A DNA stretch of 64,000 nucleotides from Chitinophagaceae bacterium (GCA_016713085.1 JADJPV010000002.1:558001-622000), one strand, 5' to 3'; counted from the stretch's first letter, positions 1-8,625 are shown. The notes: generated by a model from the sequence alone, not told the origin. Translations and numbers: made by a program.

Positions 1-402
1 TTAAGTGCAGCTTTCTATATGCCCAATGCAACTTATTACGGTGTTGAGCAACGAAAGACACTGATTGATGATGCGGAAGCAGCGAGACAAATTCTCGAGC
101 TGCAAAATGTTTCTTTTATTCACGGCAATTTTACCCAGCTTGATTTCAAAAACTACGATCATTTTTATTTCTATAATTCATTTTACGAAAATCTAAGCGG
201 CACAACAAAAATTGATGAGAGTATTGATTACTCAAGTGAGCTGTATCATTATTACTGCCGTTACCTGTATAAGCAATTAGACAAAACACCTGCCGGAACA
301 AGATTGGCAACCTTTCACAGTCTGGAAGATGAAATACCTCCCGATTATCATGTTGTAGGTTCTGATATGGATAACCTTTTAAAATACTGGATAAAAGTAT
401 GA
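1..402 (+). CDS. Class I SAM-dependent methyltransferase, C-terminal part (cut by window start)
   Basis: The reading frame is open from base 1, so the gene starts upstream of the window; the first ATG at 19 is internal. What remains looks like the second half of a Rossmann-fold methyltransferase: a GVEQR segment as at the acidic end of strand 2, then NVSFIHGNFTQLDF (adenine-contacting motif) and a YDHFYFYNSFYENL segment resembling motif IV. The SAM-binding glycine loop would lie upstream and is not visible, so substrate cannot be judged. The stop overlaps the start of the carbonic anhydrase gene by four bases (ATGA), implying translational coupling in one transcript. No membrane segment is seen. 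The family call is moderately secure; the target is unknown. Confidence 0.6.
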   Translation, partial: LSAAFYMPNATYYGVEQRKTLIDDAEAARQILELQNVSFIHGNFTQLDFKNYDHFYFYNSFYENLSGTTKIDESIDYSSELYHYYCRYLYKQLDKTPAGTRLATFHSLEDEIPPDYHVVGSDMDNLLKYWIKV

Positions 403-1072
403 GTAAACTTTTTTCACATTCACTGAGTGCTGCTCTTTCATTAATGATTTTGCTGATGAGTTGTAAGCAAAGGAGTTTATCTGCTGAATCAACACTTCAA
501 ACGTCATTGCAAAAATTAACAGCAGGCAACAGCAGGTTTTCACATCATCACCCTGTTCATCCTGATGAAGATATTAAACGGATGGTTGCCATTTCAAAAG
601 AACAGCATCCTTTTGCAGCGATTATCTGCTGTTCTGATTCAAGGGTTCCTCCTGAATTATTATTTGACCAGGGCTTTGGCGATTTGTTTGTGATCCGCAC
701 GGCAGGAAATATTATTGGTGGGGTTGAGTTAGGAAGCATTGAATATGCTGTTGAACATTTAGGTGTAAAGCTCATCATTGTTATGGGGCATGAAAACTGC
801 GGTGCGGTAAAAGCATTTATTGGAGGAGGGGAAGCTCCCGGACATATTAAAGAGATTGTTGACAGTTTAAAAAACGAAGAGGAGATCATTCAAATTCCTG
901 TAACAGATATCAATCGTCTGGATGATTGTGTAATTGCAAATGTATGGCATGGAGTAAAGGAACTGAAAACAGCATCAGCCATCATCCGTGAAAAATAGAA
1001 AAAAATGAATTGCAGATCGTTGCCGCAAGATATGATCTTGATGATTTCAAAGTAACCCTGCTCAAACAATAA
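399..1072 (+). CDS. Exported beta-carbonic anhydrase (single-base frameshift near 991-995)
   Basis: Converts CO2 and water to bicarbonate. The beta-class zinc site is clear: CCSDSRVPPE gives Cys, Asp and Arg, and HENCGAVKA gives the His and second Cys. The N-terminus is a hydrophobic signal with a lipobox-like LLMSC at about residues 19-23, so the enzyme is probably a periplasmic lipoprotein rather than cytosolic. The frame as written stops at 996-998 after REK. One extra A in the five-A run at 991-995 continues the protein as KIEKNELQIVAARYDLDD to a stop at 1070-1072, which is the expected final beta-strand of the family. I therefore treat it as one gene with a one-base deletion, probably a sequencing error. 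It lies in a run with a SulP transporter, pointing to bicarbonate supply. Confidence 0.9.
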
Positions 1073-1084
1073 ACTTACTTTTTT

Positions 1085-1363
1085 ATGCCCCATACATTTA
1101 GTCATTTCCACTCTCAGCTGATCACAAGGATTTTAGTGGCCACTTCACAGGAAGAAGTAATGAGTATTATTGATGCAACGATGAAAGAAGTGGAACAACA
1201 GGAAAATGAAATCCTTGTTCCATTTTATTTTGCCGGAAAAATCATTACTGAACTGGAATTGTACAGTCCTATGAAAAAAGATGCACAGCAATGGAGTAAT
1301 ATTCAGGCAGCCAGAGGGCACCTGCGCCGCATGCGTAGTGGAATGAAAGAAAACGCAGCCTGA
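1085..1363 (+). CDS. Small conserved-looking protein of unknown function
   Basis: A 92-residue soluble protein with no signal peptide or membrane segment; I do not recognise a family. It is rich in Glu and Lys, with a predicted helical middle (EEVMSIIDATMKEVEQQENE) and a basic end (GHLRRMRSGMKENAA). It follows the carbonic anhydrase by 12 bases, and its stop overlaps the start of the SulP gene (TGATG), so the three are almost certainly co-transcribed and this one is translationally coupled to the transporter. A role as accessory or regulator of the transporter is only inferred from that position. Confidence 0.65.
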   Translation: MPHTFSHFHSQLITRILVATSQEEVMSIIDATMKEVEQQENEILVPFYFAGKIITELELYSPMKKDAQQWSNIQAARGHLRRMRSGMKENAA

Positions 1364-3051
1364 TGAGCAACATGTTTAAACCAAAGTTGCTTTATACGCT
1401 CAAGGCTTATACCCGTAAGCAGTTTGGTAAAGATGTAATGGCTGGTTTAATTGTGGGTCTTGTTGCTCTTCCTCTTGCTATTGCATTTGCCATCGCTTCC
1501 GGAGTATCACCGGAAAAAGGTTTGTACACAGCTGTAATTGGTGGCTTTATTATTTCAGCAATAGGTGGCAGCAGGGTGCAGATCGGCGGCCCAACCGGAG
1601 CATTCATTGTGATTGTTTACGGTATTGTTCAAACCTATGGTGTTAACGGTTTAATCATTGCAACATTTATTGCAGGGGTGATGTTGATCCTGATGGGGCT
1701 TGCAAGATTAGGTTCTGTTATTAAATTTATTCCTCATCCGCTCATTATTGGTTTTACAAGTGGTATTGCATTGATCATTTTTTCTTCGCAGGTAAAAGAT
1801 TTTCTTGGTTTGAATATGGGTGCAGTGCCTGCTGATTTTCTTGCCAAATGGGGAAGCTTTGCTGCGAATATTTCATCAACGAATCTGTATGCAGCAGCCA
1901 TTGCCATTGTTACCGTTGCTGTTATCTTATTATGGCCAAAGGTTACACATAAAATTCCCGGTTCACTGGTAGCTATTCTTGTAACAACACTGGCTGCTTA
2001 TTTTTTACACCTGCCTGTAGAAACAATCGGCAGCAGGTTTGGAAGCATTCCTTCTTCACTTCCATCGCCGGTTATTCCGCATATTGATTTTGAGACGGTG
2101 AAACAATTGATACAACCTGCTTTCACCATTGCATTGCTTGGTGGAATTGAATCACTGTTATCTGCAGTAGTTTCTGATGGAATGATTGGTTCTACACACC
2201 GTTCCAATATGGAACTGGTGGCACAGGGAACTGGCAATATTTTTTCTTCCATCTTTGGAGGTATTCCCGCAACGGGCGCTATTGCACGCACTGTAACCAA
2301 TGTAAAGAATGGAGGCAGAACTCCAGTTGCAGGAATGGTTCATGCCATTACTTTATTGCTCATTATGTTATTTGTTGGCAAATGGGCGGCCTATATTCCT
2401 ATGGCAACCTTAGCAGGTATCCTGGTGATTGTTGCTTATAATATGAGTGAGTGGCAAAGTTTTCTTTCTGTATTCAAAGGACCAAAAAGCGATGTAATTA
2501 TTCTGCTTACTACGTTCTTCTTAACCGTATTGATTGATTTAACGGTGGCCATTGAAATAGGAATGGTACTTGCAGCCTTCCTTTTTATGCGGAATATGAT
2601 TCAATCGAGTGAGGTAAGTATTCTTTCAAAAGAAAAAGAGGAAGATGATGAAAAGGAAACTGATGATTCTTCGTCAGTAAATAATTTCATTATACCTCAT
2701 GAGGCAGAAGTGTTTGAAATTTCCGGTCCTTTATTTTTTGGTGCGGCACATAAATTTAAAGATGCGATAAAGTTCATTGAGAAAAAACCAAAAGTGCTGA
2801 TCATCCGAATGCGGAAAGTGCCAATCATTGATGCAACCGGCATCCGTACCATTGAAGAAGTGTTTAAAGAATCAAAACACCGTGGCACTAAACTTATTCT
2901 TTGTGAAGTGGACAGTGAACAGGTATTGAAAGAACTGAAGGATGCAAGACTTCTCTTTGCCATTGGCAAAGCCAATGTAACAGATAGTTTTGAAAAAGCA
3001 TTGGAGCGATGCAATGCTATCCTGGCAGAACTGCCGCATCATCATGAGTAA
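1363..3051 (+). CDS. SulP family anion transporter with STAS domain (probable bicarbonate or sulfate carrier)
   Basis: A 562-residue SLC26/SulP transporter. Residues about 20-425 are a many-pass membrane region starting with the conserved DVMAGLIVGLVALPLAIAFA, with IGGPTGAFIVIV in the transport core and GGIPATGAIARTVTNVKNGG, both typical of the family. After a charged linker (KEKEEDDEKETDD) comes a C-terminal STAS domain (about 445-555) with the IIRMRKVPIIDATGIRTIEEV core. Length is normal. Substrate cannot be read from sequence, but the coupling to a carbonic anhydrase gene two positions upstream makes bicarbonate the best guess. The start could also be the in-frame ATG at 1372. Transcription probably ends at the strong hairpin at 3079-3108. 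Confidence 0.93.
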   Translation: MSNMFKPKLLYTLKAYTRKQFGKDVMAGLIVGLVALPLAIAFAIASGVSPEKGLYTAVIGGFIISAIGGSRVQIGGPTGAFIVIVYGIVQTYGVNGLIIATFIAGVMLILMGLARLGSVIKFIPHPLIIGFTSGIALIIFSSQVKDFLGLNMGAVPADFLAKWGSFAANISSTNLYAAAIAIVTVAVILLWPKVTHKIPGSLVAILVTTLAAYFLHLPVETIGSRFGSIPSSLPSPVIPHIDFETVKQLIQPAFTIALLGGIESLLSAVVSDGMIGSTHRSNMELVAQGTGNIFSSIFGGIPATGAIARTVTNVKNGGRTPVAGMVHAITLLLIMLFVGKWAAYIPMATLAGILVIVAYNMSEWQSFLSVFKGPKSDVIILLTTFFLTVLIDLTVAIEIGMVLAAFLFMRNMIQSSEVSILSKEKEEDDEKETDDSSSVNNFIIPHEAEVFEISGPLFFGAAHKFKDAIKFIEKKPKVLIIRMRKVPIIDATGIRTIEEVFKESKHRGTKLILCEVDSEQVLKELKDARLLFAIGKANVTDSFEKALERCNAILAELPHHHE

Positions 3052-3078
3052 ATACGATTACTTACAAGTACTATAAAG

Positions 3079-3108
3079 AAAAAGTCCCTGATTGATCAGG
3101 GACTTTTT
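3079..3108. terminator. Bidirectional intrinsic terminator
   Basis: AAAAAGTCCCTGAT and ATCAGGGACTTTTT form a 14-bp perfect inverted repeat with A and T tracts on its two flanks. It lies between the convergent SulP and DUF2911 genes and can serve both strands. Confidence 0.9.
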
Positions 3109-3122
3109 ATTGTTTACTTTTT

Positions 3123-4235
3123 TTATTGATTGGCATCTTTCCCCGCCTTTAATTTATCAATCATACCCTGTAAGAATGTTTTGTTTTGCTGATCAGGTGC
3201 TAAGGGTAAAGCAAGGTTTGCATACTTTAATGCATTCTTAAAATCGCCATTGGCAGAATATCCTCTTACAAGGCCAACAAGTGTTGTGTATTGATTCGGG
3301 TTTTTATCAAAATTCATTTTAAAAACAACCAGTGCTTCTGCAGGTTTCTTCAGCTGTATCAAAGTCCTGGCATATTGATGCAGGTCATTCAGGCTGCCAA
3401 ACGGAATAGCTTTTTTCATGATTGCAGCGGCTTCATCTTTGCGATCGAGTTTTTCAAGGATCTGTGCTCTTGTACTCCATGCACCAAAAGATCTTTCACC
3501 ACCGAAATTATTGGTAGAAGAATCTGTCCAAAGTAATGCTTCTTCTAAATTGGTATTGTGCTGCAGACACCATTGTGCTGCCTGGTCCCAGCTTTGCCAG
3601 ATGAATCCTTTCTCTGTTCTTAATTCATTTCTGAAAGAAGTAATCTGCTCTTTTATATAATCTGTTTCAATTTTAAACGGAATCATCAGCTTCTCCCATT
3701 GCAAAGCAACAGTGGCACTGTTTTCAGTTTCATTCATGAATTCATATTTCAGCCATTCAACTGATTTGTCAATTGCAACCGGTTTTACTTTTACACGCAA
3801 TACATCTTCTTTATCGTTGTAATAATAATGCCCCCATGAAGTAGAGTTGGAAGAGAAGATCAGTGTACATTCAGTTGGATCATAGGCTATAAAAAAACCA
3901 TACTTGCCTGCCGCTAATTTTTTTCCTTCTATCAGTACATCTGTACTGAACTCGAATATGGTATTTTCATTGGCACCAGCACGCCAGGGGGCTGACTTAC
4001 TGCTGCCAAAACCCGGATCAGTAAAACCAACCGGAACAAGACCTCCCCATACTTTTCCTTCACGGCCTTTTACACCAGGACGGTCGTAATGAATGGTTAC
4101 ATCTGTTAAGCCGATACGTTCACTTACCGATGCTTTTTTATTTCCACCACTTGGAGTAACCGTTAAAGGAATTTGTGAAAAAGAATTGAATGTAAGGTTG
4201 CCTGCAAACAGCAACAGGAAGATTGTTTTTTTCAT
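3123..4235 (-). CDS. DUF2911 domain protein with C-terminal TPR-like repeats, secreted
   Basis: A 370-residue protein with a Sec signal peptide (MKKTIFLLLFAGNLTFNSFSQ). Residues about 25-170 match the DUF2911 family common in Bacteroidota (KASVSERIGLTDVTIHYDRPGVKGR, then APWRAGANENT, KLAAGKYGFF and SWGHYYY). The second half is helical, with TPR-like pairs (LEKLDRKDEAAAIMKKAI, LIQLKKPAEALVVFKMNF, YSANGDFKNALKYANLAL). Biochemical function is unknown for the family. It stands alone on the minus strand, separated from the next gene by a terminator, and ends against the SulP terminator. The family call is secure; role in the periplasm is inferred from the signal peptide. Confidence 0.85.
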   Translation of the reverse strand: MKKTIFLLLFAGNLTFNSFSQIPLTVTPSGGNKKASVSERIGLTDVTIHYDRPGVKGREGKVWGGLVPVGFTDPGFGSSKSAPWRAGANENTIFEFSTDVLIEGKKLAAGKYGFFIAYDPTECTLIFSSNSTSWGHYYYNDKEDVLRVKVKPVAIDKSVEWLKYEFMNETENSATVALQWEKLMIPFKIETDYIKEQITSFRNELRTEKGFIWQSWDQAAQWCLQHNTNLEEALLWTDSSTNNFGGERSFGAWSTRAQILEKLDRKDEAAAIMKKAIPFGSLNDLHQYARTLIQLKKPAEALVVFKMNFDKNPNQYTTLVGLVRGYSANGDFKNALKYANLALPLAPDQQNKTFLQGMIDKLKAGKDANQ

Positions 4236-4350
4236 TATGATAAGTTTTGATTACAACAAGCTATGAAAACTATTGGATGAGCTTTCAGCTTATTGTGACG
4301 ATTGTATTATTGACAGGATGGACGGAATAACCTGTTAAATGAAAATGAAA

Positions 4351-4372
4351 AAGCCACTCAACTGAGTGGCTT
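4351..4372 (-). terminator. Intrinsic terminator for the DUF6580-like gene
   Basis: AAGCCACTCA and TGAGTGGCTT form a 10-bp stem. On the minus strand it is followed by TTTTTCATTTTC, fitting rho-independent termination downstream of the gene ending at 4396. Confidence 0.75.
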
Positions 4373-4395
4373 CCTGTTATTATTCAAAAAATTTA

Positions 4396-4968
4396 TTAAG
4401 CTGTTTTTGTTTTCAGTAATCCTGTTTTCAACAATGTATATCCTCCAAAGAATACTGCACAGAAAACAACAGTTGCGTAGAGGCTTCCGGTATAAAAAGG
4501 AATGGCTTCAGTGTAAGCAAGCGTTAATCCTGCTGCTGTTTTAGCATAAGGCAGATTGTTGATGTCAAGTCCACCGCCAATCCATACCAGGAAATTACTG
4601 ATGAAGAAATAAACAGTTGGGCCAACTAATGCACCTAAACCAATCTGCCATGCTTTGCTCTGGTTAATGAAGAAGCCAATAACAGTTAAACCTGCAAATA
4701 ATATGTAGTTGGTCAACTGTCCGCCATAAAAACCTTTTATAGAAGAAAGACCTAAGCTGTATAATGATTGGTATAATGCATCACTTATAAACATACTGAT
4801 CAGTGGAAGTGCAAACGCAAATTTCCTGTCCTTAATCACAGAACCGGCAAATAATGCCATGGCAATCTGCGGAGCAAAGCCCAGTGGACGGTTAGGGAGA
4901 ATGCGGTACAATGCTGCAACAACGATTAGGGCCAGCAATGTGAAAACGATATTTTTATTAAACTTCAT
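4396..4968 (-). CDS. Small polytopic membrane protein, DUF6580-like
   Basis: About 190 residues with five to six hydrophobic segments: NIVFTLLALIVVAALY, a stretch around FAPQIAMALFAGSV, FALPLISMFISDALY, YILFAGLTVIGFF, a helix around LVGPTVYFFISNFLVW, and ATVVFCAVFFGGYTLL. The pattern resembles the DUF6580 family of uncharacterised Bacteroidota membrane proteins, which look like small substrate-binding membrane components of importers. I chose the ATG at 4968 (MKFNKNIVF); an ATG 17 codons upstream would add a second hydrophobic stretch and looks less natural. The gene is monocistronic, bounded by a terminator downstream and a divergent gene upstream. Family assignment is tentative and the substrate is unknown. 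Confidence 0.6.
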   Translation of the reverse strand: MKFNKNIVFTLLALIVVAALYRILPNRPLGFAPQIAMALFAGSVIKDRKFAFALPLISMFISDALYQSLYSLGLSSIKGFYGGQLTNYILFAGLTVIGFFINQSKAWQIGLGALVGPTVYFFISNFLVWIGGGLDINNLPYAKTAAGLTLAYTEAIPFYTGSLYATVVFCAVFFGGYTLLKTGLLKTKTA

Positions 4969-5080
4969 AATTCTTGCTTGAGCGACAAAAATAACTAAAA
5001 ACAAGTCCACAAACTTCATTTTGTGTAACCGGCTTTTTTCCTCAATATGTGGATAAGCCGAAATGAGTTATTTTAGAGGA

Positions 5081-5434
5081 ATGGCAAAACACCTGGAAAC
5101 TGGTAAAGAAGGGGAAGAAATGGCCGCCGCATGGCTGCTGGGTCAGGGCTTTACCATTCTTCACCGCAACTGGAAGCATTCTTATTTTGAACTGGATGTG
5201 ATTGCAGAAAGGGAAGGAGTTCTTCACTTTATTGAAGTGAAGACAAGAACAACGGATACTTACGGCCATCCTGAAGAAGGTGTAACGGCAAAAAAACTGG
5301 AACGGCTGATGAATGCCGGGGAAGAGTTTCTGAATGTATACCCTGTTTGGGAGAGGATTCACTACGATATTCTCAGCATCCGTTTATATTCCAATAAAGC
5401 GCCGGAGTATTTTTTTATTGAAGATGTTTCATAG
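5081..5434 (+). CDS. yraN: YraN family (UPF0102) nuclease-fold protein
   Basis: A 117-residue YraN-family protein with the restriction-endonuclease-like fold. Visible hallmarks are the opening MAKHLETGKEGEEMAAAWL, ILHRNWKHSYFELDVIAE and FIEVKTR; the Glu-Leu-Asp and the E-V-K are the predicted metal-binding residues. I prefer the ATG at 5081, which matches the usual family N-terminus and follows AGAGG; an in-frame ATG at 5063 is possible. In many bacteria yraN neighbours DNA or RNA housekeeping genes; here it is alone, facing purB. Its exact substrate is not established for the family. Confidence 0.87.
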   Translation: MAKHLETGKEGEEMAAAWLLGQGFTILHRNWKHSYFELDVIAEREGVLHFIEVKTRTTDTYGHPEEGVTAKKLERLMNAGEEFLNVYPVWERIHYDILSIRLYSNKAPEYFFIEDVS

Positions 5435-5497
5435 CCGATAATCATTAGTCGTAAGCCGATAGTGAAACTGATAACTAACTACTGCAAACTATCGGCT
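5433..5497. repeat. Inverted-repeat block between yraN and purB
   Basis: AGCCGATAGT (5454-5463) and ACTATCGGCT (5488-5497) are a perfect 10-bp inverted pair, and a further AGCCGATA lies at 5433-5440. It sits between the convergent ends of yraN and purB, where it may act as a terminator or be a dispersed repeat. No T tract follows the stem, so a simple intrinsic terminator is not proven. Confidence 0.5.
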
Positions 5498-5505
5498 ATC
5501 CACTG

Positions 5506-6851
5506 CTAATACTTCGGATTTACACCTGTATAACTGAACGGAGTAACCGCTTTCAATTCTTTTTTCACTTCAGCACTTACTTTCAATCCTTTAATAAAAT
5601 CCTGCATTGTTTTTTGGGTGATGGCTGCATTGCCTCTTGTAAGATCTTTCAATGCTTCGTATGGATTGGGATAATGTTCTCTTCTTAAAATTGTTTGAAT
5701 GGCTTCAGCCACAACTGCCCAGTTGTTATCCAGGTCCTGTTTGATCTTGTCTTCATTCAGCAGCAATTTGCCCAAACCTTTTTCAATTGATTTCAAGGAA
5801 AGAATGGAATGAGCAAAAGGAACGCCGATATTTCTTAAAACAGTTGAATCGGTCAGGTCACGCTGCAATCTTGAAACCGGAAGTTTGGCTGAAAGATGTT
5901 CCCACAATGCATTGGCAATACCGAGGTTTCCTTCAGCATTTTCAAAATCAATGGGGTTTACTTTATGCGGCATGGCGCTGCTGCCAATTTCACCTTTCTT
6001 GATTTTTTGTTTGAAATAATCCATCGATACGTACGTCCAGATATCACGGCAAAGATCAATTAAGATGGTGTTGATGCGTTTGATGCTGTCCATTTGTGCA
6101 GCAAGATTATCGTAATGTTCAATTTGTGTAGTAAACTGCTGACGTTGCAATCCCAATTTCTTTTCTACAAATTCATTCCCGAATTTGATCCAGTCGGTTT
6201 TTGGATAAGCCACATGATGTGCATTGAAATTGCCGGTAGCACCACCAAACTTTGCTGTGGTTGGTAACACAGATAATTGCTGCAGTTGATTTTCCAAACG
6301 TTCAACATAAACCATGATCTCTTTTCCAAGTTTGGTAGGAGAGGCGGCCTGTCCATGTGTGCGGGCAAGTAGTGGAATATCTTTCCAGTCTTTTGCCAGT
6401 GAACGCAAACGGATGAGCAGGTTTGAATAAGCCGGCATCAGTTCATTTTCCAGTGCATCTTTCCATAAACGCGGAATGGCGGTATTGTTGATATCCTGTG
6501 AGGTTAAACCAAAATGAATCCATTCTTTGAGCGAAGAAAGTTGCAGAAAATCCAGTTCTTTTTTCAGGAAATATTCCACCGCTTTTACATCATGATTGGT
6601 GATGCTTTCGAGGTTTTTGATTTCTGCCGCTTTATCAATTGAAAAAGAGGAGACCACTTCTTTTAATGCTTTCTGCTGCTGGGCTGATAACTTAAAAACT
6701 TCTTTTCAGACAGGAAAATAAAATAATCCACTTCCACCTGCACACGGTAACGGATGAGTGCAAACTCAGAAAAATAAAGATCCAGTTGCTGCAGTTGATT
6801 GCGGTAACGTCCGTCAATCGGGGAAATGGCTGTAAGGTTTTGAAGTTCCAT
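5506..6851 (-). CDS. purB: Adenylosuccinate lyase PurB (single-base frameshift at 6694-6698)
   Basis: Catalyses two fumarate-releasing steps of purine synthesis (SAICAR to AICAR, and adenylosuccinate to AMP). The N-terminus MELQNLTAISPIDGRY is the standard PurB opening and fixes the start at 6851. Signature segments include NHDVKAVEYFL, FGLTSQDINNTAIP, LARTHGQAASPT and the catalytic-loop signature GSSAMPHKVNPIDFEN. The frame breaks at a run of five A (plus strand 6694-6698). One additional base joins FLSEKK to FFKLSAQQQKALKEVVSSFS without loss, giving about 448 residues, the normal length. Since purB is normally needed for growth without purines, a sequencing error is more likely than a real mutation. 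Confidence 0.95.
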
Positions 6852-6977
6852 GAAGAAGTTTATAAAGTTTGTAGTTTCTGGTTGTATACTTTCGGGTGTC
6901 AACTTTCACCGGTACAGGTAATTTTGGTTTAAATCCTTTCTGTACAGGCTCAAATAAAAAACCTTTTCTTTGCAGCG

Positions 6978-6985
6978 CAAAAGTA
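6978..6985 (-). promoter_or_regulatory. Probable -7 box of the purB promoter
   Basis: The minus strand reads TACTTTTG, matching the Bacteroidota TAnnTTTG element, with a TTTG at 7011-7014 as possible -33 box (25-bp spacing, longer than usual). It would give purB a leader of about 120 nt. Confidence 0.4.
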
Positions 6986-6997
6986 AATGAATTGAAG

Positions 6998-7045
6998 AAT
7001 ACCGACGTAACAAAACTCCTGTTGTCGGTTTAATTAGTCGGTATT
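6998..7045. promoter_or_regulatory. Inverted repeat between divergent purB and mqnA
   Basis: AATACCGAC (6998-7006) is repeated in inverse as GTCGGTATT (7037-7045), with another TGTCGG half at 7023-7028. The position between two divergent genes fits an operator or a leader hairpin; no regulator is identified. Confidence 0.35.
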
Positions 7046-7071
7046 ATGCTTTAGGTTAGATAACGGAAATT

Positions 7072-7821
7072 ATGAGCGAAACGCATAAGATAAAAGTTGG
7101 AGCAGTCAGTTATTTAAACACAAAACCCATGATGTATGGGATGAAGTCAGCTGCATTCCTGGAAGCCCATGAGCTGATTCCTGATTACCCGGCGAAAGTG
7201 GCTGATATGCTGAAAAGCGGGGCCGTGGATGTGGGTTTGGTGCCTGTGGCTTTGCTGCACGACCTGCCCCAGTATTATATCGTCAGCGATTACTGTATTG
7301 CATCTGATTACGAAGTGGCTTCCGTTTGTTTATTCAGCGAAGTGCCGGTTAAAGATTTGACCACTGTTTATCTCGATTACCAGAGCCGAACTTCTGTTGC
7401 CCTGGCGAAAGTGCTGATGAAAGAATTCTGGGGTATCAATCCAATACTGGTTGATGCAAAAGATGAAAGCTACCGTACAAAAATCAACGGAACAACAGGT
7501 GCTGTTGTAATTGGCGACAGGGCTTTGGAGCAACGCCGTCTCTCAACTTATATCTACGATCTTGCCAATGAATGGCGTGCCATGACCTCTCTGCCATTTG
7601 TATTTGCAGTGTGGGTGAGTTTGAAACCCATGAGTGAAGAATGGATCAAGACCTTTAATGCAGCCAATGCCGCTGGTATGCAGAAGCTCGATGAAATTGC
7701 AGAAGAGCAGAAATTTTCCTCTTACGATCTAAAGAAATATTATACCAATAATATTAATTACCTGCTGGATGAAGAAAAAAGAAAAGGGATGAATAGATTT
7801 CTTGAGTTTTTGAATGTGTAA
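7072..7821 (+). CDS. mqnA: Chorismate dehydratase MqnA (futalosine menaquinone pathway)
   Basis: First enzyme of the futalosine route to menaquinone, dehydrating chorismate to 3-enolpyruvylbenzoate. The 249-residue sequence has the family opening KIKVGAVSYLNTKPMMYGM, then the pocket segments KSGAVDVGLVPVALL and DYCIASDYEVASVCLFS, and later GDRAL and ALYDLANEW-like IYDLANEWRAMTSLPFVFAVW. The fold is periplasmic-binding-protein-like but there is no signal peptide, as expected for this cytosolic enzyme. It lies divergent to purB across a region with an inverted repeat. No other mqn gene is in the window. The assignment is firm. Confidence 0.93.
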   Translation: MSETHKIKVGAVSYLNTKPMMYGMKSAAFLEAHELIPDYPAKVADMLKSGAVDVGLVPVALLHDLPQYYIVSDYCIASDYEVASVCLFSEVPVKDLTTVYLDYQSRTSVALAKVLMKEFWGINPILVDAKDESYRTKINGTTGAVVIGDRALEQRRLSTYIYDLANEWRAMTSLPFVFAVWVSLKPMSEEWIKTFNAANAAGMQKLDEIAEEQKFSSYDLKKYYTNNINYLLDEEKRKGMNRFLEFLNV

Positions 7822-7887
7822 TTAACGGATTAATGAAAAGGTTCCGTTTCTGAACTCTCTGTTTTTTGTTTTAGTGATCGCCAGGTT
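7822..7887 (-). pseudogene. Remnant of a T9SS C-terminal domain gene end
   Basis: Reading the minus strand into 7822 gives KTKNREFRNGTFSLIR followed by a stop. The last ten residues match the end of the large surface protein ending at 8703 (FRNGTFTLIR-stop), and the DNA is similar too. Upstream on that strand the frame closes at a TGA within about 25 codons, so only a tail survives. It shows that a second gliding-motility-type CTD gene once ended here. Confidence 0.6.
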
Positions 7888-7947
7888 TTTATCTGATCAA
7901 AGTATTTATATTGCATAATGTTTTGTAACCTTTAAAAACAAAAAAGT

Positions 7948-8574
7948 ATGAAAAAACTCATCTCGCCACTTTTATTTATTTCAGCATGTTTTATTTTCTT
8001 AATTGCCTGCAAATGGCCCGCTGGACCAGCTGGCGCAACAGGTGCAACTGGCCCTGTCGGACCAACTGGAGCGACAGGAGCAACCGGACCAACTGGTGCA
8101 ACAGGTGCTACAGGAACTGCTAATGTTATCTATTCAAATTGGATAACAGTAACAAATGCAGAGTGGTCAAATACTGGGCAGCTTGCGACAAGTCATAATA
8201 AAGATCTTAGTGCTCCGGGTGTTACTGCTGCAATAGTTAATCAGGGTGTTGTCTTGGTTTATATGTATTTTGATGTTCCAAATACTATAAGATTATTACC
8301 CTGGTTTGACGGAACTTTTTTGATATCACATTTTGTAGAGCATGTTCAGGTAGGCACTATCAGGGTAGGCACAAGAAGATTTGATAATGCAGCCTTTGTA
8401 AATAATTATGCACCTATTTATTATCGGTATATTTTAATTCCTGGAGGAGTTTCTGGCGGTCGTTATACGTCGGGCCAACTTGCCGGTTATACAGTTGATC
8501 AGGTAAAAAGCATGGATTATAAACAAGTAGTTGAACTGCTTAGTATTCCAGACACAGGCACAAATATTAAATAA
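7948..8574 (+). CDS. Collagen-like (Gly-X-Y) repeat lipoprotein
   Basis: A 208-residue lipoprotein: signal MKKLISPLLFISACFIFLIAC with lipobox LIAC, then about a dozen Gly-X-Y triplets rich in GPT/GAT (residues about 25-57), then a roughly 150-residue globular domain beginning NVIYSNWITVTNAEWS. Short collagen-like stretches followed by a small beta-rich domain are seen in secreted bacterial proteins and probably drive trimerisation. I do not recognise the C-terminal domain. It lies between the remnant of one T9SS gene and the end of another, on the opposite strand, and has its own terminator. A surface-exposed role is inferred. Confidence 0.8.
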   Translation: MKKLISPLLFISACFIFLIACKWPAGPAGATGATGPVGPTGATGATGPTGATGATGTANVIYSNWITVTNAEWSNTGQLATSHNKDLSAPGVTAAIVNQGVVLVYMYFDVPNTIRLLPWFDGTFLISHFVEHVQVGTIRVGTRRFDNAAFVNNYAPIYYRYILIPGGVSGGRYTSGQLAGYTVDQVKSMDYKQVVELLSIPDTGTNIK

Positions 8575-8595
8575 GTTTATTTATCAGTATTGAAA

Positions 8596-8625
8596 TGCAT
8601 TCTTAACCAAGAGTGCATTTTTTTT
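8596..8625 (+). terminator. Intrinsic terminator of the collagen-like lipoprotein gene
   Basis: TGCATTCTT, loop AACC, AAGAGTGCA (one T-G wobble), followed directly by eight T. It begins 21 bases after the stop codon. Confidence 0.88.

Noticed and set aside
1998..2300. Open frames antisense to the SulP gene
   Set aside because: They lie entirely within the sense gene and show no start context or family features.
8000..8115. Short tandem DNA repeats that might be a CRISPR or VNTR array
   Set aside because: They are Gly-X-Y codon triplets inside the collagen-like lipoprotein gene. No spacers or palindromic repeats are present.
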